Of a DNA stretch of 64,000 bases, positions 9,682 to 20,000 are shown in pieces. Both the position numbers and the translations under genes were made by a program. Source of the stretch: Anaeroplasmataceae bacterium (GTDB lineage: Bacteria; Bacillota_I; Bacilli_A; Acholeplasmatales; Anaeroplasmataceae); the NCBI GenBank assembly GCA_029067355.1, contig JAIEEQ010000012.1, forward strand, positions 1 to 64,000, given 5' to 3'. The notes under the pieces are model-generated. The model made no database searches and was not told the DNA's origin. It worked only from the letters and a program-made list of their open reading frames with translations. Position 1 is the first letter of the stretch. Each line of letters starts with the position of its first letter.

Positions 9682-9758
9682 TGGCGTCCCTAAATGGATT
9701 CGAACCATCGGCTGATCACTTCGGAGGCGATTCCTCTATCCAACTGAGGTATAGGGAC
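9682..9758 (-). tRNA. tRNA-Arg (anticodon CCG), CCA encoded
   Basis: Minus strand GTCCCTA TA CCTC AGTTGGATA GAGG A ATCGC CTCCGAA GTGAT ... GGTTCGAATCC ... TAGGGAC G CCA; cloverleaf pairs, loop CT-CCG-AA. Confidence 0.93.
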
Positions 9759-9759
9759 A

Positions 9760-10032
9760 TTATTTTAAAATATCCTCATATTCCTTGTGCTTAGCAAACC
9801 ACTCAACTGCATAGGAGCATCTTGGGATAACCTTGAGCTTACTCCTTCGGATAAACTCACAAGTTTCCTTCAGTAAGCTTCCTGCAAGATTTCTTCCTCG
9901 GTAAGCTTCATTAACATAGGTATGATTAATACAGACAGTTGCTTTATCTATGAATGGGAAAGTAATATAAGCTATCTCCTTATCTTCATCAATATATGAA
10001 AATCTGCTATTTTCCTGTTTGAGTTCCATCAA
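9760..10032 (-). CDS. Small GNAT-family N-acetyltransferase (YjdJ-like)
   Basis: 90 aa, ...INHTYVNEAYRGRNLAGSLLKETCEFIRRSKLKVIPRCSYAVEWFAKH..., typical of short GNATs. Confidence 0.88.
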   Translation of the reverse strand: MMELKQENSRFSYIDEDKEIAYITFPFIDKATVCINHTYVNEAYRGRNLAGSLLKETCEFIRRSKLKVIPRCSYAVEWFAKHKEYEDILK

Positions 10033-10129
10033 TTTCTCCTCCTAAGGAAGAGTATATGCAGTTGCTTTAGGAAATATGAAAATTTTTCATTTATTATTAT
10101 ACAATTTTTTTTAAACAAAATAAAGAAGA

Positions 10130-10162
10130 AAATGAAAAGTGCTACAAATCTTTTGTAGCACT
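10130..10162 (-). terminator. Intrinsic terminator of the surface-protein/lipoprotein gene run
   Basis: AGTGCTACAAAAGATTTGTAGCACT followed by TTTCATTTTC on the minus strand, just past the 10173 stop. Confidence 0.8.
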
Positions 10163-10172
10163 AATGTATTTC

Positions 10173-11282
10173 TTAATCATAGCAATACTCCATAGAATAA
10201 AGGAGTAAAGTTCCATAGTTTGCTGCCACCTCATAGCTACCCGCTTCAAGCTGAATATATAAAAGTGAAGCTAATTCATTTACATTTCCAATCGCATATT
10301 GGTGCTTTGTCTTATCTAAAACATTTGTAAAAACAATACCTCGACCATTAATTCCACCAACAACCATTAATAAATCAGTCTTTTGAGTCAGAGTAAGACG
10401 AATATCCTGCTGATCAGAAACTTCTAAAGCTGTGGTATAGGTAGTTCCTTTATAGGTTTGGGCAATGCTATCTCCATTTATATCCTTTGTACGGAAAATT
10501 GTTTTTTGTAGTTCTAAACTGCTTAATGAATCTGCAAATACACTATGACTCTCTGTATAGGCAAAGGTTCCAGCTGATGTAAAGGTTAGATTCTCTGTTA
10601 ATGCGTATTGAGTAACATTTAAGACATTTGAATTAGAATAATGATCTGAATAAACTGCTATTTGATAGGATTTTTCTATGCTTTCTACCTTAACAAGAAC
10701 ATCATAAATATCTGATACACTAAATGGTGTATTTTTAGATATTTTTTGATGATTCTTATTTCCTATCTCAATGTCGTATTCCTCTACTATCTTATGACTT
10801 CCACTTTTATAAACCCCAGATACAATAAGACCTTCTGTGGAGAGTGTTTCTCCTACCTGATATACAAGACGAACAGCTCCTAAAGATAAGACAATATCTG
10901 TAAGAACATTATCTATCACACTCACAATATAGCTTTCTTTAAATGTCTGGTAAGTAACCTCAACAGTTACATCTCCTTTTTTGGTTAAATCAACCTCTGA
11001 AAATTGAGCATGAACAGTTACATCCCTTGTCGTATCATTTGAATATGAGGCAACAACATATACTCCAGTATGATTGTAAACCGCATTTTCAGAAAACTCC
11101 TGTAATGCTGTAACCTTTTCAACCTTGTTCCCCTCTTCATCAAGAAGTGATATTCCTGTAACAACGATCTCTGGCTTAGGCTGAGGTGTTGGCTTTACTG
11201 GATCATCTTCCTTCTCAAAAAAGGAACATGAAGCCAATAATAAAGTTATAAAGAAGCAAAATCCTAAAGCAATTTTCTTCAT
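10173..11282 (-). CDS. Lipoprotein with bacterial Ig-like domains and C-terminal beta-sandwich domain
   Basis: Lipobox MKKIALGFCFFITLLLASC; Ig-like repeats (DIVLSLGAVRLVYQVGETLSTEGLIVSGVYKSG); C-terminus QTYKGTTYTTALEVSDQQDIRLTLTQKTDLLMVVGG. Confidence 0.85.
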   Translation of the reverse strand: MKKIALGFCFFITLLLASCSFFEKEDDPVKPTPQPKPEIVVTGISLLDEEGNKVEKVTALQEFSENAVYNHTGVYVVASYSNDTTRDVTVHAQFSEVDLTKKGDVTVEVTYQTFKESYIVSVIDNVLTDIVLSLGAVRLVYQVGETLSTEGLIVSGVYKSGSHKIVEEYDIEIGNKNHQKISKNTPFSVSDIYDVLVKVESIEKSYQIAVYSDHYSNSNVLNVTQYALTENLTFTSAGTFAYTESHSVFADSLSSLELQKTIFRTKDINGDSIAQTYKGTTYTTALEVSDQQDIRLTLTQKTDLLMVVGGINGRGIVFTNVLDKTKHQYAIGNVNELASLLYIQLEAGSYEVAANYGTLLLYSMEYCYD

Positions 11283-11299
11283 AATATCACTCTCCTTTT

Positions 11300-12682
11300 C
11301 TATCCATTCTTTGATGTATTTTGAACAATTATGCCATAAGAAGCATGATGGTTTCTATAAGTAATAGTAACTAAGTATTCTCCCGTTTTTGTAAATGGAT
11401 CATTTGCTTCCTTTACAATACCATCCTGACTGACTTCATAAGTCCAATCCGTAGGACGTAAAGACTCTGTTCCACCTGTTGTAAGATTTGCAATTACAAT
11501 TAAATTACTGTAATTAAAATACTCTCCCAGCTCATAAATTAATTTTGCATAGGTTGTATCTACTCTTATTCCTGTTATATTTGAGGAGGGTTCTCCTTCT
11601 ACATAATTAAATTCAATTTGATAAATCAAAACTGAATCAGAAATGGATTGAAGAGTGTAGCTTCCTGCATCCAACCGAATCCAAAGAACAGACATTGTTT
11701 CCTCTAAATTACCTATCGCATATTGGCTCCATGTTTCTCCTTCTGTTGTACTAAAAAGCAATTGCTCTTCCATACTCTTGCCAGCAAGAAGTACAAGGTC
11801 TGTTGTCTGATTTAAAACAAAGGTAAAATCCTGTTCTGTTGTAATTTCTAATGCCTTTGTATATAAACTACCATTATAGCTCAAGGATAACGGATTACCA
11901 TGCTCATTTTTAGAATGAATTTTCGCCTGATTCACTAAGATTTTTGATTGTGAGTCCTCAAACAAGGCCCCTTCTGGACTATATAGGCATTCTCCATTTT
12001 CATCATAAGATAGACTTTGTCCAAAGCCAGTTAAATTAAAGGTTGATTTTGAAGAGTATGATTTCGCTACAACTGCAATTTGATAGTTTGCAGAGGCTGT
12101 TCCTGCCTTTATACTTACATCATAAAGACCTGTTTTAGAAAACGGAAGGGCCTTTGAATAGCTAATATTGTTCATATCTGTAATCTTTACAGTATATTGA
12201 TTTAAGATTTCTTCTTTTCCACTTTTGTAGGTACCCTTGACAACCAAGCCATTTGTTTGATACAACTCTCCTATTTCAAATATTTTTTTTGCAGAGGAGG
12301 TAGAAAGTGTAATCCGTACAACTGGATTTTCTGTAACAACTAAAATATAGGTATCCTCATGATTCAAGTAGGAAACGGTTATTTCCTGTTCTCCAAGCAT
12401 CGTCAAATCCACCTCAGAGAATGTAGCAAAGGAGGTTACATCCTTTGTTGTCTTATCCTCATAATAGGCATACACATATACATCATTATGTAAATAGGAA
12501 GCCGGATTGGTTTCCTGATAGGCATATACCTTATCAATTTCCTGCTGGTACTGATCAGTAACAACAATTTTAGATATCTTTGTATCAGCTGGGGTTTCAG
12601 TTTCCTTAGGCTTACAGGAAAACATCAGTAAGCATAAACCAACGCAGCATAAGCATACTAGTTTTTTCATTTGTTTCATCAT
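11300..12682 (-). CDS. Lipoprotein with bacterial Ig-like domains, paralogue of 10173..11282
   Basis: Lipobox CLLMFSC; same domain order as the neighbour plus an extra C-terminal Ig-like domain. Confidence 0.85.
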   Translation of the reverse strand: MMKQMKKLVCLCCVGLCLLMFSCKPKETETPADTKISKIVVTDQYQQEIDKVYAYQETNPASYLHNDVYVYAYYEDKTTKDVTSFATFSEVDLTMLGEQEITVSYLNHEDTYILVVTENPVVRITLSTSSAKKIFEIGELYQTNGLVVKGTYKSGKEEILNQYTVKITDMNNISYSKALPFSKTGLYDVSIKAGTASANYQIAVVAKSYSSKSTFNLTGFGQSLSYDENGECLYSPEGALFEDSQSKILVNQAKIHSKNEHGNPLSLSYNGSLYTKALEITTEQDFTFVLNQTTDLVLLAGKSMEEQLLFSTTEGETWSQYAIGNLEETMSVLWIRLDAGSYTLQSISDSVLIYQIEFNYVEGEPSSNITGIRVDTTYAKLIYELGEYFNYSNLIVIANLTTGGTESLRPTDWTYEVSQDGIVKEANDPFTKTGEYLVTITYRNHHASYGIIVQNTSKNG

Positions 12683-13917
12683 ACTTCCTCAGGTCCTTCT
12701 GGTGCTTCAGGAGATGTTGCTTCCTCAACAATTCCAAAATAGCAATCCTCTAATCCATCAATCAAAAGCCTACGATCCTCTTCAGACTCCCAAAAATTAA
12801 TGAAGGTATAATCATCTGCGTTTGTAAAATCATTTTCTTTATTATACACCCAATACCCCTTTGTTAGAAAAGATATGGTTAATCGATCACATTCTTGGAA
12901 AGCAAAGCGCCCAATTCTTGTCACAAATTTTCCTATGGAAAAACTCTCTAGGCTCTCACAGCCTGCAAACATATAGTCTGAAATCACTGTAATACTTGAA
13001 GGCAATGTAACCATCTTTAAGGAAGAGCATTCTTCAAATACTCCTTGTTCTAAAACAATGGAATCTAAAGGACGTTCCTCTGTTAAATCATTTTCATCAA
13101 ATAAAATTTCTTCTAATCCCAAACAACGATAGAATGCCTCTTGTTCAATCTTTTTACAGGAAAGAGGAATTCGTATAGAGGTTAAAGCATCACAACCAAA
13201 AAAGGCACGATTTCCAATAGTCTCTACCTTTGTTAAATCAATCATAGGCAAGCTTTCACAATTATAAAAGGCATAAGAATCTATCTTTACAGGAGATACA
13301 GTAAAGGTAATATCACTTAAGCTTTTACAATCCTTAAATAAGGATTCCTCAATGGTTGTAATTGCAGCTGGTATTGTAATATGGTTTAAAGCTGTACAGC
13401 CTAGGAAAGCACTCTCATCAATCATTGTTACAGAAGCTGGAATGCTAAAGGTCTTAAGCTTTTCACAATAAGTAAATGCCCCATAGCCAATCGTTACAAG
13501 CTCACTATCTTCAGGTACAATCACTTGTTCTAGACCAATACAATTATAAAATGCATCTAACCCAATTTCTGTAACACTTGCAGGAAGAGTAACTGAGGTT
13601 AAAGCTTGACAGGAAAGAAAAGCATTCTTTCCAATTTTCAATATTCCCTCATCAAGAACTAAAGAACCGCTTAACTCTCTACTGCAATCTACAATCGTAG
13701 TTCCATTGATTTCTATTAGATTTTGATCCACCAAATCTGTCCATGCTGTTGTAAGCTGATTTTCCTGATCATATAGTCCTGCTGAAAGAATGGTCTGGTT
13801 TGGCAGTTCAACAGGTTTATTCTTATGTAGACCATGCAAAGTAACTGGTATAATGATGCTTGCACAAATAAGAATAGATACTACTCCAAGTAAAATATAC
13901 AGTTTTTTTCTTCTCAT
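12679..13917 (-). CDS. BspA-like leucine-rich repeat (LRR_5) surface protein
   Basis: N-terminal hydrophobic signal/anchor; repeats such as GKNAFLSCQALTSVTLPASVTEIGLDAFYNCIGLEQVIVP. Confidence 0.92.
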   Translation of the reverse strand: MRRKKLYILLGVVSILICASIIIPVTLHGLHKNKPVELPNQTILSAGLYDQENQLTTAWTDLVDQNLIEINGTTIVDCSRELSGSLVLDEGILKIGKNAFLSCQALTSVTLPASVTEIGLDAFYNCIGLEQVIVPEDSELVTIGYGAFTYCEKLKTFSIPASVTMIDESAFLGCTALNHITIPAAITTIEESLFKDCKSLSDITFTVSPVKIDSYAFYNCESLPMIDLTKVETIGNRAFFGCDALTSIRIPLSCKKIEQEAFYRCLGLEEILFDENDLTEERPLDSIVLEQGVFEECSSLKMVTLPSSITVISDYMFAGCESLESFSIGKFVTRIGRFAFQECDRLTISFLTKGYWVYNKENDFTNADDYTFINFWESEEDRRLLIDGLEDCYFGIVEEATSPEAPEGPEEV

Positions 13918-13939
13918 GGTATCACCCCTTTTTAATCTT

Positions 13940-14013
13940 TAGGTTGTAAATAAAAGAACGTTTTTTCATTCTTTTACTTACAACCTAAGGACTATTCTTA
14001 GGCAGAATAGTCC
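13940..14013 (-). promoter_or_regulatory. Two consecutive RNA hairpins between the GGDEF/EAL-like gene and the LRR gene
   Basis: Hairpin 1: GGACTATTC-TGCCTAA-GAATAGTCC (13989-14013). Hairpin 2: 19-bp stem with one G-U wobble on the minus-strand RNA (13940-13987). No U-tract after hairpin 2. Confidence 0.7.
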
Positions 14014-14031
14014 AAAAAGTTTATTTTAGTA

Positions 14032-17001
14032 TTACTCGTTTTTCATATATTTAAACTTCGTAGCATAATCTACTGGTTTATAATCTGAATTAATAGAAAG
14101 ACGATTTGTAGTCATCACATCTGCAATGACTTTATTAATTCTCTTTACAGAAAGCTGAGATCTAACCATCGTATAATATGGTGTCCTTGCGTGAGCCTTC
14201 TTTGCAGAAACATCCTTATGAGGGAATTGCTTTTCTGGATAAGAAGTAGGATCAGCCGCCAAGAAAACCTTCATTTTCTTCTTTGTCATAGAAAGCTTAG
14301 CAATTTGCTTTCTACCAATATAGAAGCAATCATAGGAATTTGTCAAACGATTTGAAACACCTTTGTATTTCATAAATTCATTTTTCAAAATATTAAACAG
14401 CTGCTTGATTTCAGGAGAAGCGTTCTTCATTTTTTCTGCAAAGGTACGCTTTGTATTTTGCTTATAATACTTTAGACCATTAATGACCTCATAGTAGCCA
14501 ACCTGCAATTCCTCCTTAGCATGCTGATTCCAATCATCATCATACTTATCACGATAAGAATCTATAATTGCTTCTAACTCCTCTAAGGATAGCTTAGGCT
14601 TTTCTAGCTCTATATCATCGTCTTCATCATCATCGTCTTCATCGTCATCATCTGAATCACTGCGAGAAAGACTAGATAAATCAAGATTCAAATTACGATC
14701 AGCCTCTTCTTGTTCTCTTAGCTGTTCCGCCTCATCAATTTCAGTTTCATCTGGCTCTTCTGTCTTATTCTTTAAATCTAGCAATAAGGCTTCTAATTCT
14801 TCTCTTTCCTTACGCTCTTGTGCAAGCATATCTCGAATGTCCTTAAATTGCTCAGCTGTACGCTCAGCTGTTATACGAGCCTGTTCATTCTGAGTTTTAG
14901 AAAGCTTTTCAATTAATTCATCAATATTAATGGTTGAATGATGAATTGGCTGTTGATTTTTATTTCTAAGTTCATCAATTTGACGTTGCAAAATTTCATG
15001 CTCACGATCACGGTCAGACACAGCAACCAAACGATCCTGTACATAGTATCTGTCTCTTGCTTCATAATATCTATCCCGATCTCGATCACGTCGATCATTT
15101 CTTAGGCTGTCAATTTCACGATGTAGTCGATAGATTTCATCATCACGATAATTATTTTGTGGCTGTTGTGGAGCAGGCTGTTGTTGCTGATTTTGAGATA
15201 ATCTTAATTTTTCTATCTCTAATCTCAAAGCATCAAGCTCCGCAGAATTATTATTCTTTGGTTCATCCTTTGGCTGATTCTTTAAGCGCTCCATTTCAGC
15301 CTGCATACGCTTGAGCTCTTCTTCATGAGCAAGTCTCTTCTGTTCTTCCATAGACATTTCAAAGCGATGACGCATTTCATCCATTTGACGACGCATCTCT
15401 TCAAGCTCTTTGTCGTTGTTTGCAGGAGCAGGAGCTGAACCATTGCCTAGCCCAGAAATATTGATTGAGGTTGAGCCTCCACCACCATTAGAACCACCCT
15501 GAACCGTTGCTTCAATACCATCCTTACCTTGAATACGAATCTTACTATTTTCTTCATCAATTTCAATATCTGGATAGTCAAATTCATAAATTTTATCTAG
15601 GAAAGGCAAGAATTCACTATAAGGAACTGGCATAGTAAAATAGTTTCCTTGCAATATAATTCTTCTACTTACTGTTGCTAAAAAATCAATAATCTGCTTT
15701 GTTTCAATACCTTCTACAACAACTGTATTACTTACCTTTGTCAATAAGGAAACAACCTTTTTAACCACATGCTTTTCCTTATCCGTAGCAAGATTATGGG
15801 CAAAGAATTGACGATCCACCTTCATTGTATCAAAACGATTGTTTGTCAATAAGGATAACGCTGAGCTCTCTGCTCCAAAGTTATCCAAAGCAACCTTAAA
15901 GCCTGCCTGCTTTAATTTTTGAATTGCATGATCAAAATAATCAACACTCCCTACAAATTGTGCTTCTAATACATCAATTTCAATGTTATTTGGATAAACA
16001 CCATAGCTTTTGGCAATTTCAATCATCCGATCAATATAGTTAAGATTATTCAATGTCAATCTTGAAAAGTTAGATGCAATTGTAACGTTCTTATGACCAG
16101 AATTCTCGCAGGCCTGAGATAATTCACAAGCCTTTTCAAACATGAGCATATCTACATTCTTAATAAATCCTGTGTGCTCAAGTACAGGAATAAAATCATC
16201 TGGATAATATAGGATTTGCTGTTCTGAATTCACCCAACGAACTAATAATTCTCCACCAACAACATGACCTGTTGTAAAATCAACCTTTGGTATAACATAA
16301 GGAACAAATTGATTGCCCTCTAATGCAGCTTCTTTATTTGCATTAATTTCCTCTAAAAGTTCTACTTTTGCTCTTACTTCATCACTAAAATAGAAGATAT
16401 TATCATCCTTAATTGTAGCGTAAGGAAGGGTAGCCATAGCAAGCTCTACATCACGCCTTGGATAGTCAAGTGGAGCATCCTGGTATACAGCAGCAGTTAA
16501 AAAGAAAGAATATAATCCATAATCTTCAATTTGTAAAGAGTTCAATTTTTCATTTAAAGTAAGGACAAAATTTTTAATTTCTGTACGATCACGATTGACC
16601 ATAACAATTAAAAATTTATTAAAATCTAACCTCGTAACAAATTCCTTTTTTTGTAGCTCATATCTGATTTCCTGAACAATAGCACGCATCAAAATAGAAC
16701 GATCCTGATACTCTTCATAAAGTGTTCTTAGGTTATCAATTTGAATGACCACAAGAGATTGAGGATTATCACGAGAAGCTTTTTTAATTTTCTTACGTCT
16801 TTTCTTTAAAATAATATTGGTACCCTGAGAGTTATGAATACCACTCTCAGGATCAACCAATTGGCTTAAATTCAATTGTAAAATATAATTTTTTCTAAAG
16901 GCGACAACCGCAATAATCAGTACAATAATTAATCCTACACAAAGTAGAATAATTCCTGTAACATCAAAGCGCCCGATAGAAAATAGTTTCTTATCTAGCA
17001 T
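14032..17001 (-). CDS. Membrane-anchored degenerate GGDEF-EAL protein with coiled coil, acidic tract and uncharacterised C-terminal domain
   Basis: N-terminal TM; GGDEF position reads RLDFNKF; EAL region GGELLVRW, ASNFSRL, IEIDVLE, LDNFGAESSAL, DTMKVDRQF, VVVEGIET, LQGNYFTMPVP; SDDDDEDDDDEDDD tract. Confidence 0.88.
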   Translation of the reverse strand: MLDKKLFSIGRFDVTGIILLCVGLIIVLIIAVVAFRKNYILQLNLSQLVDPESGIHNSQGTNIILKKRRKKIKKASRDNPQSLVVIQIDNLRTLYEEYQDRSILMRAIVQEIRYELQKKEFVTRLDFNKFLIVMVNRDRTEIKNFVLTLNEKLNSLQIEDYGLYSFFLTAAVYQDAPLDYPRRDVELAMATLPYATIKDDNIFYFSDEVRAKVELLEEINANKEAALEGNQFVPYVIPKVDFTTGHVVGGELLVRWVNSEQQILYYPDDFIPVLEHTGFIKNVDMLMFEKACELSQACENSGHKNVTIASNFSRLTLNNLNYIDRMIEIAKSYGVYPNNIEIDVLEAQFVGSVDYFDHAIQKLKQAGFKVALDNFGAESSALSLLTNNRFDTMKVDRQFFAHNLATDKEKHVVKKVVSLLTKVSNTVVVEGIETKQIIDFLATVSRRIILQGNYFTMPVPYSEFLPFLDKIYEFDYPDIEIDEENSKIRIQGKDGIEATVQGGSNGGGGSTSINISGLGNGSAPAPANNDKELEEMRRQMDEMRHRFEMSMEEQKRLAHEEELKRMQAEMERLKNQPKDEPKNNNSAELDALRLEIEKLRLSQNQQQQPAPQQPQNNYRDDEIYRLHREIDSLRNDRRDRDRDRYYEARDRYYVQDRLVAVSDRDREHEILQRQIDELRNKNQQPIHHSTINIDELIEKLSKTQNEQARITAERTAEQFKDIRDMLAQERKEREELEALLLDLKNKTEEPDETEIDEAEQLREQEEADRNLNLDLSSLSRSDSDDDDEDDDDEDDDIELEKPKLSLEELEAIIDSYRDKYDDDWNQHAKEELQVGYYEVINGLKYYKQNTKRTFAEKMKNASPEIKQLFNILKNEFMKYKGVSNRLTNSYDCFYIGRKQIAKLSMTKKKMKVFLAADPTSYPEKQFPHKDVSAKKAHARTPYYTMVRSQLSVKRINKVIADVMTTNRLSINSDYKPVDYATKFKYMKNE

Positions 17002-17015
17002 CTTCTATCCCCGCC

Positions 17016-20000
17016 TTACTTTGAATTTTTCTTTTCTTCTTTTTTGTTTTTCTTCTCGTTTTTATTATTTGCCTTCTTAGCAACTCTTCCAAATTTATCC
17101 TTATTTACACAAATTAAGATTAAAATTAAGATAATCAATAAGATGATAATTAACAATAATAATGGCCATAAATCCTTCCACTGGATTCCATCCTTAGGAT
17201 TACCCGTAGATTCAACAATGAATTTAACAATTTCTGTTTCCTCACCATCAAAAATCGTAACGATAACCTCATCAGGATTTTCAAGAACATCAGAAATTAC
17301 ATTAACCTCTAAATTTTCTGTTTCAGGGAAAATAAATTTCGCAAAATCAACATCAACAGATTTCGCACTGCCAATATTTACATTGTAAACATTCTCTTCT
17401 CCTTCTTTTAAAGCTAAGCTATAATCTGGATAAATGTCATTTTTAACTTCGTATGCCATCTTATCACGATTGACCTTAACCACATAAGTCTTTGTTGTAA
17501 TTCCATCTGGAGCCGTAATAATGACAACTAAAGCATTTTCCCCAGAATGTAGCTTTGTACCATAATACTCAACACTTGACTTACCAGAGCTTCTAGCAGG
17601 GGTAAAGATTGGCGTTAATTCTGTAATATCATTTGTTACATGATACTCATATAATGTATTTAATGGATCAAAATCTAATTCAAATTGTGGAATCTCTAAA
17701 ATTTTTGCGGTTGCAGCATCTGCATTTGCATCATCAGATGAATATCTTCTGATGATAACCTTATATTCAGCCATGGAACTTCCTGTTGGATTAGATACTC
17801 TAACAATGAATTCATTTTCTCCAACAAGTAAATTCTTAACTCCAATACCTGTGACAATATCATTCTCATTTTCAGGAGTTGCAAAAATTTCTGCCTGCTC
17901 CTTAATAAATGGAACATTTACACGATATTCTTTCTTTTCTGGATCAAATTCTACTTCGATTTCTTTGGTTGGATCGTTTTCTAATAATGGATATCCTAAT
18001 ACACCTAAAGTAGATAATCTAGGATCCTTATATGCACGATTCACAGTAATCTGATATGCATAAGTTGATCCATCCTGAGCAGTTACTAATACTGTAATAG
18101 TATTTGGACCCTCATTTAAAACATAATTACTTAAATCAAGCTCATGAACAAGCGTCGTTGGAGCTGATCCATCCTGATGATTCACTGTAATTTTTGCAGA
18201 CGCATCAGTAGTTTGAACAAACAGTGGAATATTTGTTGTTTCATAAGGAACAGATAATGTATAGTTTGGTCCTTGTGTAACGTCAAGATTTTCACTATTC
18301 ACAATTAATTTATCTAGGGTAACTATGTTAGAAGGCTTTTCAAAGGATACATTTACAATATATGGATTTCCTGTTGTATTGTTTGCTGCTACACCCATAA
18401 TTGTATATACCTTAGAAGGTTGTGAAGCATTCCAATAGGTATCATCAATTGGACCTTCAAAATGATTGAATTCTGTTACACCATTGATGCTTACCTTAGC
18501 CTTAGAGCCAGGTAAAGTTTCTGTGAATAAGGTATAATTGGTTACACCAGCAGGAATTGTTACATTATAGGTATCCGTCGTTGGATCAAAGGTCATATAA
18601 TTTTTCTGACCCTTATCATCCTGAATATAAATATTTGTAATCGTTGTGTCCTTATTTGGATCAATATCGCCACGAGCTAATTCTACTGTATAAGTTTCAT
18701 GAGTTGTACCATCTTCTGCTGTTGTTGTAATGGTAATAACAAAGGAATATGCACCAGCACCCTGTGTAATTAATCCAACAACCTGATTCTGATTTGTTGA
18801 ATCAGAAGGGGTAACATCACTACTACCACCTGCTCTACCAACGGTTGTTGTAGATTTTGTAGGAACAGCTACAATAGAAATTGAAGAAGCATCTCCAATA
18901 TTTCCAATGGTGTAGGTAGCAGAATGAGATCCTGGAACAAAGCCCACAATCTTATTTACATTTCCAATACGAACTTCAAACTGCTTTAATGTTGCATCAT
19001 TGTCCTTTGCCTTGCGTTCAACAATAATGGTATATTCTTGAGAAGCATTTGCAGTAACCATTTGTTTCAAGTTTTCAGGAATAACAGAATGATCTAATAC
19101 ATATTGTAACTCACTAATTGCTTTAATTACATAGGTATTATCTCCTTCTGCTAAAGAAAGAACTTGATGAGTTTCATTTCTTTGGGCATTGCTATACTCA
19201 GTAGATCCCACCATTGCTGTTGCATAAGTACCTTCCTTTTGCATACGAATTTGTAAAGAAGATACATCACCATTTACAGTAAATTTAGGTGGATTTGTTG
19301 TTGCCTGGTTGAAGGTAAAGGTATTTCCATCAACATCTTGAAGAGCAACTCCTGTTGCAGCCAATAAATTAATATTGGTAAGATCTCCTAAATTTTCAGC
19401 ACAAACAATCCAGAAAACATAAGTATTCGTTAATCCTGCCGCACCTTCTGATTTAACAGAAATTGTATGACGGTTAACACCTGCATGTAATCCGAAATTA
19501 ATGATAGAAGGCTGATCTCCACCAGAGGCAATACCTGAGGTAGTTACAGTAGCATCATCAGAATAGGTTAGATTAGAAAATTGTAATGCCTGTTGTGTAC
19601 GAGGTAAAACAATAATATATTCATTAATAATCTTGTTAAATGAAATAGGATTATTTGGTATATCAACAGATTCAATATAATTATCCGTATTTGCACTTGC
19701 CTTCTTAATCTTTACAGTATATTCCGTAGAGGAATGCTGTGGACCAAGTGGGCTAGCACTTTGCAAAACTTTAACTGTAATTGTTGTTTCACTTCCTGGA
19801 GTAGATACATTCTGTGTATAAGAATTTCCAGAAATTGGATTTGCAGTACTTCCATTAATTTGAACATTTACATTAGATGGATTCGTTGCAGCAAGTGTAT
19901 AGGTCAAATCCACACTCGTTGTACTATATGGAACAGTAACCTCATAGGATGGTGTCGTTGGATTAAAGGAAGGCGTCATCGTTTGAGGAGTTCCTGAAAT

